Shown piece after piece: positions 1 through 6,387 of a DNA stretch of 12,749 nucleotides. The notes beneath the pieces were generated by a model. The model saw nothing but the letters and a program-made list of their open reading frames with translations, made no database searches and had not been told where the DNA came from. The position numbers and the translations under genes are program-made. The stretch's first letter is position 1. Each line of letters starts with the position of its first letter. The stretch comes from Clostridia bacterium. Its GTDB lineage: Bacteria; Bacillota; Clostridia; DSM-8532. The stretch is taken from contig JAOABT010000020.1 of the NCBI GenBank assembly GCA_026418215.1, positions 1-12,749 on the forward strand. Direction: 5' to 3'.

Positions 1-17
1 ATGTGTATAAGAGACAG
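1..17 (+). other. Nextera/Tn5 mosaic-end adapter remnant (artefact)
   Basis: The first 17 bases read ATGTGTATAAGAGACAG, which is the 19-base Tn5 mosaic end used in Nextera libraries minus its first two bases. It is not genomic. Genomic sequence starts at about 18, and the apparent ATG at position 1 should not be used as a start codon. Confidence 0.95.
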
Positions 18-19
18 CC

Positions 20-151
20 TATATGGCCGTGCAGGAGGACGTGAATCTCAAGGTTTTAGAACTCTTTGAGCAGGTTGGTATTCCCTTGACACTGCCAGCC
101 CAAAGGCTTGTGCTGGAGAATGGGAGCGAATTGAAGGTGCCGCAAGGCTAA
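20..151 (+). CDS. MscS-family mechanosensitive ion channel, C-terminal fragment (5' partial)
   Basis: Only the last 43 codons are present, ending in TAA at 149-151; the rest was lost at the adapter junction. The visible residues have the helix-then-strand pattern of the MscS cytoplasmic C-terminal domain: a VQEDVNLKVLELFEQ helix, then GIPLTLPAQRLVLENG. This matches the family's usual pattern of an 'E..N..I...F...GI..P.P...V.L' segment near the C-terminus. MscS channels are inner-membrane heptamers that open under membrane tension and release solutes during hypo-osmotic shock. The identification rests on this short tail alone, so the subfamily is not determinable. The gene converges on tRNA-Leu. 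The hairpin at 164-185 lies downstream, but its good T-run is on the other strand. Confidence 0.65.
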   Translation, partial: YMAVQEDVNLKVLELFEQVGIPLTLPAQRLVLENGSELKVPQG

Positions 152-157
152 TAAAAC

Positions 158-185
158 AAAAAAAGCTCCAGATTTCTCTGAAGCT
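158..185 (-). terminator. Intrinsic terminator of tRNA-Leu
   Basis: On the minus strand AGCTTCAGA pairs with TCTGGAGCT (one G-T wobble) around a GAAA tetraloop (stem 164-172 with 177-185). A run of six to seven T residues and then GTTTT follows. It sits 7 bases past the tRNA 3' end. Confidence 0.85.
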
Positions 186-192
186 CTTATCT

Positions 193-279
193 TGGTGCGA
201 AAGGCGGGATTTGAACCCGCACGTACTTGCGTACACTAGAACCTGAATCTAGCGAGTCTGCCAGTTCCACCACTTTCGC
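193..279 (-). tRNA. tRNA-Leu (anticodon CAG)
   Basis: The minus strand folds as a class II tRNA. The acceptor stem GCGAAAG (279-273) pairs with CTTTCGC (203-197), followed by discriminator A and an encoded CCA end (195-193). The anticodon stem CTAGA/TCTAG encloses the loop TTCAGGT, giving anticodon CAG, which reads CUG leucine codons. A long variable arm (GTAC/GTAC-type stem with a GCAA loop) and the T-loop GTTCAAATC are present. The class II arm and this anticodon both fit tRNA-Leu. The gene is single, with its own promoter and terminator. Confidence 0.97.
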
Positions 280-297
280 ATGCGCCAAGCATTTAAT

Positions 298-326
298 AGT
301 ATACAGTAAAAGCGGCATCATGACAA
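298..326 (-). promoter_or_regulatory. Sigma-A promoter of tRNA-Leu
   Basis: On the minus strand the -35 box TTGTCA (326-321) and -10 box TATACT (303-298) are separated by 17 bases. Each differs from consensus at one position. Transcription would start near 291, giving a leader of about 12 bases before the tRNA 5' end. Confidence 0.8.
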
Positions 327-398
327 GACTATTTTATAATTTTATTCTATCCAGTTCTTGATCCCATTTCTTGATCCCTAATTGAAAAAGTAACTTCC

Positions 399-468
399 AC
401 CCGAGTAGGAAGGGTGACTAACCCCCATCCCCTCACATCACCGGTTACCGTTCGGTACACGGTGGTTC
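399..468 (-). mobile_element. Degenerate group II intron 3' end (domains V and VI)
   Basis: Read on the minus strand, 468-436 resembles group II intron domain V. TACC/GGTA close a GAAC loop, a two-base AC bulge follows on the 3' side, and a CACCG/CGGTG lower stem lies below. Segment 434-403 folds like domain VI: GAG/CTC at the base, an unpaired A at 406 in the branch-point position, and a GGGT/ACCC upper stem. The wording is close to the 3' ends that follow group II reverse-transcriptase genes in Firmicutes (from memory, no search run). The lower domain V stem is shortened, no 3' end of the usual ..AY form is seen, and no maturase frame or 5' end (GUGYG) was found. It is therefore a decayed remnant or a divergent relic. 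Confidence 0.5.
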
Positions 469-571
469 AGCTGATGTTAAGATGTGCCTTTGCTTTGCAT
501 TACCTATCTCTCTGCTCTTGACGTTCTTACTATCAATCTTCTTAGACTATGCCCATGCAGGGCGAACCAAG
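469..571. other. Non-coding stretch, no recognised feature
   Basis: Between the intron-like structure and the GH31 terminator there is no gene with a ribosome binding site on either strand and no recognisable RNA. On the minus strand it would lie just upstream of domain V, so it may be leftover intron domain IV, but nothing in it proves this. The rest of the 280-635 gap holds the tRNA promoter, the intron-like element and the terminator described separately. Confidence 0.4.
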
Positions 572-611
572 AAAAGCCTCCCGCCGCATCAGTTTGCGGT
601 AGGAGGCTTTT
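572..611 (-). terminator. Intrinsic terminator downstream of the GH31 gene
   Basis: AAAAGCCTCC (572-581) pairs perfectly with GGAGGCTTTT (602-611), and CCGCA (584-588) pairs with TGCGG (595-599) inside. The T-runs at both ends make it potentially bidirectional. It lies 24 bases past the GH31 stop codon. Confidence 0.9.
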
Positions 612-635
612 CTTTATAGGTTGGTTTACCTGGCT

Positions 636-3023
636 CTATTTTGAAACCTCAAGTATGGTTTCCTGTCCGGCTTTCACCTTCACATAGGTAACATCTCCGT
701 ATAAATCCTTACCCACGGCGTAGCCTTCACCCTCGAGCTTACTGAGTGCATCCGGAGAATTAGCCTGATTCAGCTTGACTCCCTTTAAGGAGGCACTTCC
801 ACTTAAGCCGTGAACCTTGACAATGTAGTATTTAAGCTCGGGAGCATATGTGCCTTGCTGTGCTTTAAAGGTCACAGTGGCCTTCTTCCCGTCACCTGCG
901 GCATTGATGGACTGCTTGAAATAGACACCCTTTTCATAATCATAGGTCCTGCCATCGTCATCGTAGTAATTGAAGGCTGTAGCATTCAAAGCCGGGAAAA
1001 CATCCAGATTAACCTGTGTGATTGGCTTTTCGCCAATATAGTTTAAAACCTCCTGGGTGGGGATAATAGCACCCTTTTTGATAAACAGCGGAATATCCTG
1101 CCAGGTATTGGCATTGAGTGCATACTTGATGGTCTGCCCGCCCTGATAAATTGTTCCCTTGAAGTAATCAATCCACTCTCCCTGAGGCAGATAGATTTCC
1201 TTTTGAACCTGGGCCTTATCAACAACGGGTGCAACCAGCAAATAATCGCCGAACATCCAGGCACCCACATCGTTCTCAACATTCTTATCCTTGGGGTAGT
1301 CGAAAACAAGGGGTCTTACAAGACCATTGCCGGTCTCATAGGCTTCTCTTTCGTAGGCATAAATATAGGGAATGAGGCTGTAACGCAGTCTGATGGCGTC
1401 TGATGCCGCTTTTTCGGCTGTTGGTCCGTAAACCCATGGCTGACGCTGCTGGTTTTGTGCACCGTGAACTCTGAAAACCGGTGTGAAGGCACTAAACTGC
1501 ACCCATCTCGCATAGTTTTCGGGATCGGGTGTACCATGAAAGCCGCCGGTATCCATTCCCCATTTGACCTGACCCACATTGACGGATGCCAAGAGATTCA
1601 CTCTTTGATTCTTCATGGAGATAAAGCCCGTATTAATGTCACCGGACCAGGAGCCGTATGCATAGCGCTGGGAACCCAGATAAAAGTTTCTATTGATGGA
1701 CCAGACGCGCTGGGTGGAATAAGCGCGCTGTCCTTCATATAGCGAACGCTCCATATTCATGAACTGAAAATTCTTAGAGACTGTATCGGCCTCATCGTTC
1801 CAATAACCGATGATCCCCTTGTCAAAAGCCTCCTTCATGTGCTCCCAATACCACAAACGCACCTCTGGAAGGTCAAAATTGAGCTCATTAATATCCTTCT
1901 TAGAAAAATAGTCGCTTTTCTTAAGGGCTGGATTAATCCAATAGCCCTTCTGATCGGCATATTTTCCCTGAACCGTGTCAACATGGATTCTTGGCTTCAT
2001 AATGCCGGTAAGCTTGATACCTTTGGCCGCCATTATTTCTTTAAGCTTTCCTGACTGGCTGTCAGGGAATTTTGTTGTATTCCAGGTCCATTCGCCATAA
2101 TTATCCTGGCCCCAGTTTTTCCAGTCAAAATCAAGGCAATAGTTGTCTATGGGGATCTTCTTGGCACGGTAGGTGTCCACGATTTTCATAAGCTCGGCTT
2201 CATCTATACCCCACTCGGTGTTGGTAAAGCCCATCGCCCATTTCGGGAACATCGGGGATGTGCCTGAGATAGCCGCCACGGCCTGCATAATTTCTTTGGG
2301 CTGGCCGACAGCAATATAGAATTCGGAATCATCCTTTGAGGGCTTAAGATAGGTTAGTTTGCCGTTGGTTTCATCAAAAGACCCGCCGTCTGTATCCACC
2401 AGCACACCATAGCCCTTGGTGCTCCAAATAAGCGGAGCACCCGTATGCCCCTGGGTTCCTGCTTCCACGCGTCCGCCCTTGCTTCTAAGCAAAAGCTCCG
2501 AGGTGTTTTCACTAATGCCGAAGCCCTTGATACCAAAGAAGCTGTCGGTTTGATCATGCTTCAATACAATATCCCTTGTTCGATTATCCGTTGGGTAGAT
2601 GTATTGCACCATCAGCGTACCGGATTTGTCATAGACTGAAACATCAAAGGTTTTGGCATCGATCTTGACAAGCATCTTATCGGTTTCAATGGTTATAGGA
2701 TTTGTCTTCTGGTTGATTTTTGCGTGTATATCCTCCCACTTTACACCCGCAACAACGAGTGTATCCTGGCTGGTTTTGCCGTCGGGTTGGTAATTGACCC
2801 TAAGAATATTGTCCTTACAGGCTTGCAGCTCAAGAATATTTGTTTTGTTCTTAATGGTGAGCTTGCTGCCTTCAATCGTAATGCCTGCCGGTGTTGATAG
2901 AGAAGCCGTGTTGGTCGTCTGTGCTTGTACAGGGTTTTTTGAAGGAACTCCGCCGACAAAGAAACCCAGCATGAAAAAAGCAATCACTACGACACTGACA
3001 ATGAGAATACTTTTATTTTTCAT
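636..3023 (-). CDS. Secreted glycoside hydrolase family 31 (alpha-glucosidase/alpha-xylosidase-like)
   Basis: This 795-residue protein starts at ATG 3023, five bases after a perfect AGGAGG. Residues 5-26 are a hydrophobic signal segment, with a plausible signal peptidase I site after VQA-34, so export is likely; a retained membrane anchor is also possible. A GH31 N-terminal beta-sandwich (about 45-250) precedes the catalytic barrel (about 255-565, with LDFDWKNWG near 297-305), then a beta-sandwich and a DUF5110-type C-terminal region (NYYDDDGRTYDYEKG near 685-699). In GH31 the nucleophile is the Asp of 'W-x-D', here D410 in YWNDEAD; the acid/base is the Asp of 'SGD', here D462 in WSGD. Both are present. 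The family retains configuration and acts on alpha-linked glucosides, xylosides, galactosides or N-acetylgalactosaminides. The residues after the nucleophile (E-A-D) differ from the common M-N-E, so the substrate cannot be named. It is transcribed alone and ends at a strong terminator. Confidence 0.9.
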   Translation of the reverse strand: MKNKSILIVSVVVIAFFMLGFFVGGVPSKNPVQAQTTNTASLSTPAGITIEGSKLTIKNKTNILELQACKDNILRVNYQPDGKTSQDTLVVAGVKWEDIHAKINQKTNPITIETDKMLVKIDAKTFDVSVYDKSGTLMVQYIYPTDNRTRDIVLKHDQTDSFFGIKGFGISENTSELLLRSKGGRVEAGTQGHTGAPLIWSTKGYGVLVDTDGGSFDETNGKLTYLKPSKDDSEFYIAVGQPKEIMQAVAAISGTSPMFPKWAMGFTNTEWGIDEAELMKIVDTYRAKKIPIDNYCLDFDWKNWGQDNYGEWTWNTTKFPDSQSGKLKEIMAAKGIKLTGIMKPRIHVDTVQGKYADQKGYWINPALKKSDYFSKKDINELNFDLPEVRLWYWEHMKEAFDKGIIGYWNDEADTVSKNFQFMNMERSLYEGQRAYSTQRVWSINRNFYLGSQRYAYGSWSGDINTGFISMKNQRVNLLASVNVGQVKWGMDTGGFHGTPDPENYARWVQFSAFTPVFRVHGAQNQQRQPWVYGPTAEKAASDAIRLRYSLIPYIYAYEREAYETGNGLVRPLVFDYPKDKNVENDVGAWMFGDYLLVAPVVDKAQVQKEIYLPQGEWIDYFKGTIYQGGQTIKYALNANTWQDIPLFIKKGAIIPTQEVLNYIGEKPITQVNLDVFPALNATAFNYYDDDGRTYDYEKGVYFKQSINAAGDGKKATVTFKAQQGTYAPELKYYIVKVHGLSGSASLKGVKLNQANSPDALSKLEGEGYAVGKDLYGDVTYVKVKAGQETILEVSK

Positions 3024-3052
3024 TCTTTCCTCCTCTTTAAGACAATTCTTTG

Positions 3053-3064
3053 TTATTGCGATAA
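3053..3064. promoter_or_regulatory. Candidate operator upstream of GH31
   Basis: TTATTGCGATAA is a near-palindrome (one mismatched pair) 29 bases upstream of the GH31 start. It lies between weak promoter-like boxes on the minus strand (TTGCTT, 17 bases, TAACAA). LacI-family sugar regulators bind sites of about this size, but no regulator gene is in the window. Confidence 0.25.
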
Positions 3065-3069
3065 GCCCC

Positions 3070-3104
3070 GAAAAGCAAAAGTCTATGCCATTTTGGCGGC
3101 ATAG
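3070..3104 (-). terminator. Probable terminator after the GNAT gene
   Basis: On the minus strand CTATGCC (3104-3098) pairs with GGCATAG (3089-3083), followed by ACTTTTGCTTTTC. The T-run is interrupted, so termination may be partial. It separates the pullulanase-GNAT unit from GH31. Confidence 0.6.
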
Positions 3105-3128
3105 CTTAAGCTTCCGAATTTAGCTAAA

Positions 3129-3572
3129 CTATAAGACTTTTAACATTTTTAAATGAGGAAGGCCTACTTCGATAAAGGTTTCTCCAATGATTTTATAGCC
3201 CAGCTTGGTATAAAAAGGTACAGCCGTTTTTCGCGCATGGAGCACGATTCGAGCAGCGCCCCTCTCCCTGGCATATTCTTCAGCAAATGAGACTAGCGCC
3301 GTCCCAATGCCTTGGCCCTGTAAGGCCTCACCAACAGCCACTTGCCTCATCTTGATGTCTTCCGGAGTAAGCTCGGTGAGAATCAGGACGCCAACAAGCC
3401 TATCGCCCATAAAAGCGCCTATATGTCTGTCAAAACGCTCTTTATCAAGCTTTTCGTCATACAGCGATAGCCCCAGAGGCTGCCGAAGCACCCGGTCCCG
3501 CAGGGCAAGCTCGGCCTTATAGTTGTCTGAGCCATAATCAATAAGCCTGCACTCGAGCTGATCCATAAGCAT
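3129..3572 (-). CDS. GNAT-family N-acetyltransferase
   Basis: This small cytoplasmic protein (147 residues from ATG 3572) has the GNAT fold order. A strand-rich start includes GDRLVGVLILTEL (about 56-68). The acetyl-CoA pyrophosphate-binding motif A is RQVAVGEALQGQGIGTALV (about 76-94, Q-G-Q-G-I-G core). Then come a helix and the C-terminal AVPFYTKLGYKIIGE segment (about 117-131). GNAT enzymes transfer acetyl groups from acetyl-CoA to amines; the substrate here is unknown. The overall shape resembles ElaA/YitI-like proteins. Start choice: AAGGA at 3581-3577 overlaps the pullulanase stop; it lies 1 base from a GTG at 3575, 4 from ATG 3572 and 10 from ATG 3566. ATG 3572 is favoured, though 3566 is possible. 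The short gap after pullulanase implies co-transcription and probable translational coupling. Confidence 0.85.
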   Translation of the reverse strand: MLMDQLECRLIDYGSDNYKAELALRDRVLRQPLGLSLYDEKLDKERFDRHIGAFMGDRLVGVLILTELTPEDIKMRQVAVGEALQGQGIGTALVSFAEEYARERGAARIVLHARKTAVPFYTKLGYKIIGETFIEVGLPHLKMLKVL

Positions 3573-3579
3573 CACGTCC

Positions 3580-5736
3580 TTATCGTGCTAATACCAAAAG
3601 CTCAAAGGGCTGTATAACAGCCGTGTGAACAACCCCCTGGGTATTGTTCAGGCCATTTTGATCAGCCAGTATCCTATACTCCTCTTCAAGCTGCAGCGAG
3701 AACGATGTTTTATTAGGATTTACCATGATCAAAAGCTCACTGTATTCACAGTAATCCTTAATATTATCAATGGAATAGATAATCACATCATTGGGAAGCG
3801 CTTTAAGGCTCACATGCTCAAGGATTTCCTTCTTGGTATTGAAACGAAGGGGCTTAAGCTGCTTTCTCAAGGCAATCATATCCCTAACGTAATTGACGTT
3901 ATTCTGGAACAAGTCCTTCCTGTCCCAATCGAGCTGGTTCACAGAGTCAGGCGACATATAGCTGTCTTTGGAGCCATTCTTTGTTCTGAAGAACTCGTGC
4001 CCGGCATGCAGGAAGGAAATACCCTGAGAGACAAAAATGAGGCCTGTTCCAAGCTTCTGACGCTTTCTTCTTGTCTCCTCGTCATCCTCGCTGTTGCAGA
4101 GGGATATTTTATCCCAGAAGGTGTGGTTGTCGTGGCATTCGATATAGTTGATGGCTTGGGTGGGCTCATTGAAATACGGCACCATGTCACCAATGGTTGT
4201 AACGGAGCCCGCAATAACATTCTTAACTTTGTCAGCCAGGTCCTCGGCACCCGATAAATAACCGAGAGGTTTTGTGGGGTCCTCAAGGGCATGACCGCGA
4301 AGCGTCATAAAGAAGCGGTCGTTAAAGTGTGCAATCCTGGGCATTTCGCTCTGATTGATGATAGCAGCCTTTTTTGAATCCTCCATAAGGGTAGGCATAT
4401 TCCAGCCCTCTCCGTAAACCATGATGGAGGAATCCATGCTGTGAAGCTCCTCAGCCAGCTTGTTCATGGTGGCAATGTCTATAATGCCCATGAGATCAAA
4501 GCGGAAGCCGTCAAAGCCATATTCTGTTGCCCACATTTTAACAGAATCAACAATATACTTGTGCATCATCTTTCTGGTGGAATCGGTGTCATTACTGCAG
4601 AAGGAGCCGTTGGATATCTCACCGTTTTCGCCCAGTCTGAAATAGTAATCCGGCACGATACGGTCAAAGGCAGATGTATCCTTATTGAACATGTGGTTGT
4701 AGACCACGTCCATATTCACTCTGAGACCCTTGGCATGAAGGGCTGCAATGAGCTGCTTCAATTCAAGGATGCGTGAATAAGGATTATGTACATCAACAGC
4801 GTAGCTGCCTTCCGGAATATTGTATTGAACCGGGTCATAGCCCCAGTTATAGAAGGCGAATTGGTTGACCTCGTCAACGGAGCCGAAGTCATAAACCGGA
4901 AGAAGCTGAACATGGGTAACGCCAAGGCTTAGGATGTAATCCAGGCCTGTTGCGGTTCCTCTTGAGGTTTTTGTACCCTCTTCCGTAAAGGCAAGGTATT
5001 TTCCTTTATACTTCATTCCGGAGTTTGCATGAACCGAAAGGTCACGAACATGCACTTCGTAAATGACAGCATCTGTATAAGAGGCTAGAGGAGCTCTTTT
5101 GTCCTTGTTCTGCTCAATTTTGATAAATTCGGGGTTAATGACCACGGATCTTTTGGAATTGGGTGTGGAAGCCTTTGCATAAGGATCGGTGGCTTCGTTC
5201 CAGAAGCCGTTGACCTTTACAAGATAAACATAGGAGAAGCGTTCCCAGTTTCCGGGAATCTCAATGCTCCAAACACCGCGTTCGCCGCGTGTCATGGCCT
5301 GACTTACAATTTGACCGGGTGCTGACGAGCCCTCCTCTCCTTTAAGCTGTAGGATAACCTCGGAGGCTGTAGGCGCCCAGAGCTTGAAAGCGCTTGCACC
5401 GACAGTATAGGAAGGCCCCAAGTCATCGCCGTCATAGAAAAAGGCGTTGTCAAAGGCCTCGCTTCTCACTAAAAGACCCATGCACAGCGGGGTTACAAGG
5501 TGATGATCGTTTAACAACTCATATTCCTTACCAATTTCAATGCCTTCAGCCTTGAGTGTGTAGCGGTAGTACTCGCCATCATCCACTGAATCAAGGATGA
5601 CAAGATCCTGTATCTCTCCCATTGCACCTCTTAATTTAAAAAGAACACTGATTCCGTTATAAAACGTTTTTGCCTGGTAGGCCGTAATTTCCTGAAAGCC
5701 GTCCAAATAGGCTTCCAATGTTTTCTGTTTTCTCAT
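3580..5736 (-). CDS. pulA: Type I pullulanase (GH13 debranching enzyme)
   Basis: This 718-residue enzyme hydrolyses alpha-1,6 branch links in pullulan, glycogen-derived or starch-derived dextrins. No signal peptide is seen, so it should act in the cytoplasm on imported or stored glucans. An N-terminal accessory domain (about 10-95) precedes a CBM48-like domain (about 110-195, with FKLWAPTASEV near 117-127) and the GH13 barrel (about 220-620). The type I signature YNWGYDP is at 296-302. The four GH13 regions are DVVYNH (343-348), FRFDLMG with nucleophile D414, GEGW with acid/base E443, and HDNH with transition-state Asp D536. A C-terminal beta domain closes the protein. ATG 5736 follows AAGGAG by 6 bases. 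It is the first gene of a unit with GNAT, from a promoter holding a palindrome. Length and motifs are typical of cytoplasmic Firmicute pullulanases. Confidence 0.96.
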   Translation of the reverse strand: MRKQKTLEAYLDGFQEITAYQAKTFYNGISVLFKLRGAMGEIQDLVILDSVDDGEYYRYTLKAEGIEIGKEYELLNDHHLVTPLCMGLLVRSEAFDNAFFYDGDDLGPSYTVGASAFKLWAPTASEVILQLKGEEGSSAPGQIVSQAMTRGERGVWSIEIPGNWERFSYVYLVKVNGFWNEATDPYAKASTPNSKRSVVINPEFIKIEQNKDKRAPLASYTDAVIYEVHVRDLSVHANSGMKYKGKYLAFTEEGTKTSRGTATGLDYILSLGVTHVQLLPVYDFGSVDEVNQFAFYNWGYDPVQYNIPEGSYAVDVHNPYSRILELKQLIAALHAKGLRVNMDVVYNHMFNKDTSAFDRIVPDYYFRLGENGEISNGSFCSNDTDSTRKMMHKYIVDSVKMWATEYGFDGFRFDLMGIIDIATMNKLAEELHSMDSSIMVYGEGWNMPTLMEDSKKAAIINQSEMPRIAHFNDRFFMTLRGHALEDPTKPLGYLSGAEDLADKVKNVIAGSVTTIGDMVPYFNEPTQAINYIECHDNHTFWDKISLCNSEDDEETRRKRQKLGTGLIFVSQGISFLHAGHEFFRTKNGSKDSYMSPDSVNQLDWDRKDLFQNNVNYVRDMIALRKQLKPLRFNTKKEILEHVSLKALPNDVIIYSIDNIKDYCEYSELLIMVNPNKTSFSLQLEEEYRILADQNGLNNTQGVVHTAVIQPFELLVLAR

Positions 5737-5766
5737 GTGCTTCTCCTTTTATATGGCATTAGTTAT

Positions 5767-5795
5767 AGCATAGAATATGCAAGTCCTTGCATCAA
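5767..5795 (-). promoter_or_regulatory. Promoter of the pullulanase unit
   Basis: On the minus strand a -35 box TTGATG (5795-5790) and a -10 box TATGCT (5772-5767) are 17 bases apart. The start site would be near 5760, leaving a leader of about 24 bases that contains the ribosome binding site. The spacer carries the palindrome listed separately. Confidence 0.6.
5777..5792. promoter_or_regulatory. Candidate operator palindrome in the pullulanase promoter
   Basis: ATGCAAGTCCTTGCAT is a perfect inverted repeat with 7-base arms and a 2-base centre. It fills most of the -35/-10 spacer and overlaps the -35 box. A repressor bound here would block RNA polymerase. The binding protein is not encoded nearby, and its family cannot be told from the site. 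Confidence 0.5.
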
Positions 5796-5810
5796 GAAAT
5801 AATTTACAAG

Positions 5811-5845
5811 AAAAAGGCCCAACTCGTAAGTCAGGCATTGGCTTT
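5811..5845 (-). terminator. Terminator after the DUF2284 gene
   Basis: On the minus strand AAAGCCAA (5845-5838) pairs with TTGG..CTTT (5822-5813, two-base bulge), followed by more T residues. It lies about 20 bases beyond the stop and insulates the pullulanase promoter from the upstream unit. Confidence 0.6.
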
Positions 5846-5864
5846 ATTTTGTTTATTCAATTTA

Positions 5865-6371
5865 CTAATCAATAAATACGGCGGAGTACCAATTCATGGC
5901 CTCATCCTTATCCTTCAGGGTTTCTATGGGCAGATTGAATTGACGTACGGTTTTGAATACATCGATTCCCACGCTGTGGAAGGCTGGACGCGCTTTTTTC
6001 GGGTTGGCGCATTTTACACCCGCAAAGCCTGTGCATTTCTCACAGTTGGCACAGTCACTCAAAGAGAAAGCAAAATAGAAGCCGTCCATAAAGGCCTGCC
6101 GTTCAACCTCGAAGGATGCCTCCTGCGAGATTCTCTTATCGGGGGAATGGATGATGATGCCACGCTGATAATTCTTCAATACCTTTTCATATTCCCAAGG
6201 CATTAAAGAGCCTTTTCTCGAAGGGCACGTATGCCCGAAGCCCCAGTCGGAGCAGCCAAACATACATTTAAGGATGGTGCGTGAGTCGAAAACGATTTGG
6301 TCGATATGAAAGGCTGCGGCGTGTTCTGCGCCCTGCTCAAGGGCAATCTTTATGTATTTTTCAAGATTCAT
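5865..6371 (-). CDS. DUF2284 domain protein, predicted metal-binding
   Basis: This 168-residue cytoplasmic protein has two cysteine clusters. The first is C36, C40 and C49 (CMFGCSDWGFGHTCP); the second is C107, C110, C113 and C121 (CANCEKCTGFAGVKC), followed by NPKKARPAFHSVGIDVF. The spacing and the 'R-P-x-x-x-S/A-x-G-I-D' segment fit DUF2284, a family annotated as predicted metal-binding and without an established reaction. Seven cysteines in two groups suggest zinc or iron-sulfur binding, but that is inference. ATG 6371 follows AGGAGG by 5 bases. It starts 16 bases after the stop of the zinc-ribbon membrane gene, so the two are likely co-transcribed, and a terminator follows it. Confidence 0.8.
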   Translation of the reverse strand: MNLEKYIKIALEQGAEHAAAFHIDQIVFDSRTILKCMFGCSDWGFGHTCPSRKGSLMPWEYEKVLKNYQRGIIIHSPDKRISQEASFEVERQAFMDGFYFAFSLSDCANCEKCTGFAGVKCANPKKARPAFHSVGIDVFKTVRQFNLPIETLKDKDEAMNWYSAVFID

Positions 6372-6387
6372 CTTGTCCTCCTAAAGG

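Noticed and set aside
3625..4257. A 210-codon open frame on the plus strand inside the pullulanase gene
   Set aside because: It is antisense to a complete GH13 enzyme with all catalytic motifs, shows no family pattern and is explained by codon bias of the opposite strand.
5787..6206. A 139-codon plus-strand frame opposite the DUF2284 gene
   Set aside because: It has no proper ribosome binding site and overlaps a well-supported minus-strand gene with conserved cysteine clusters.
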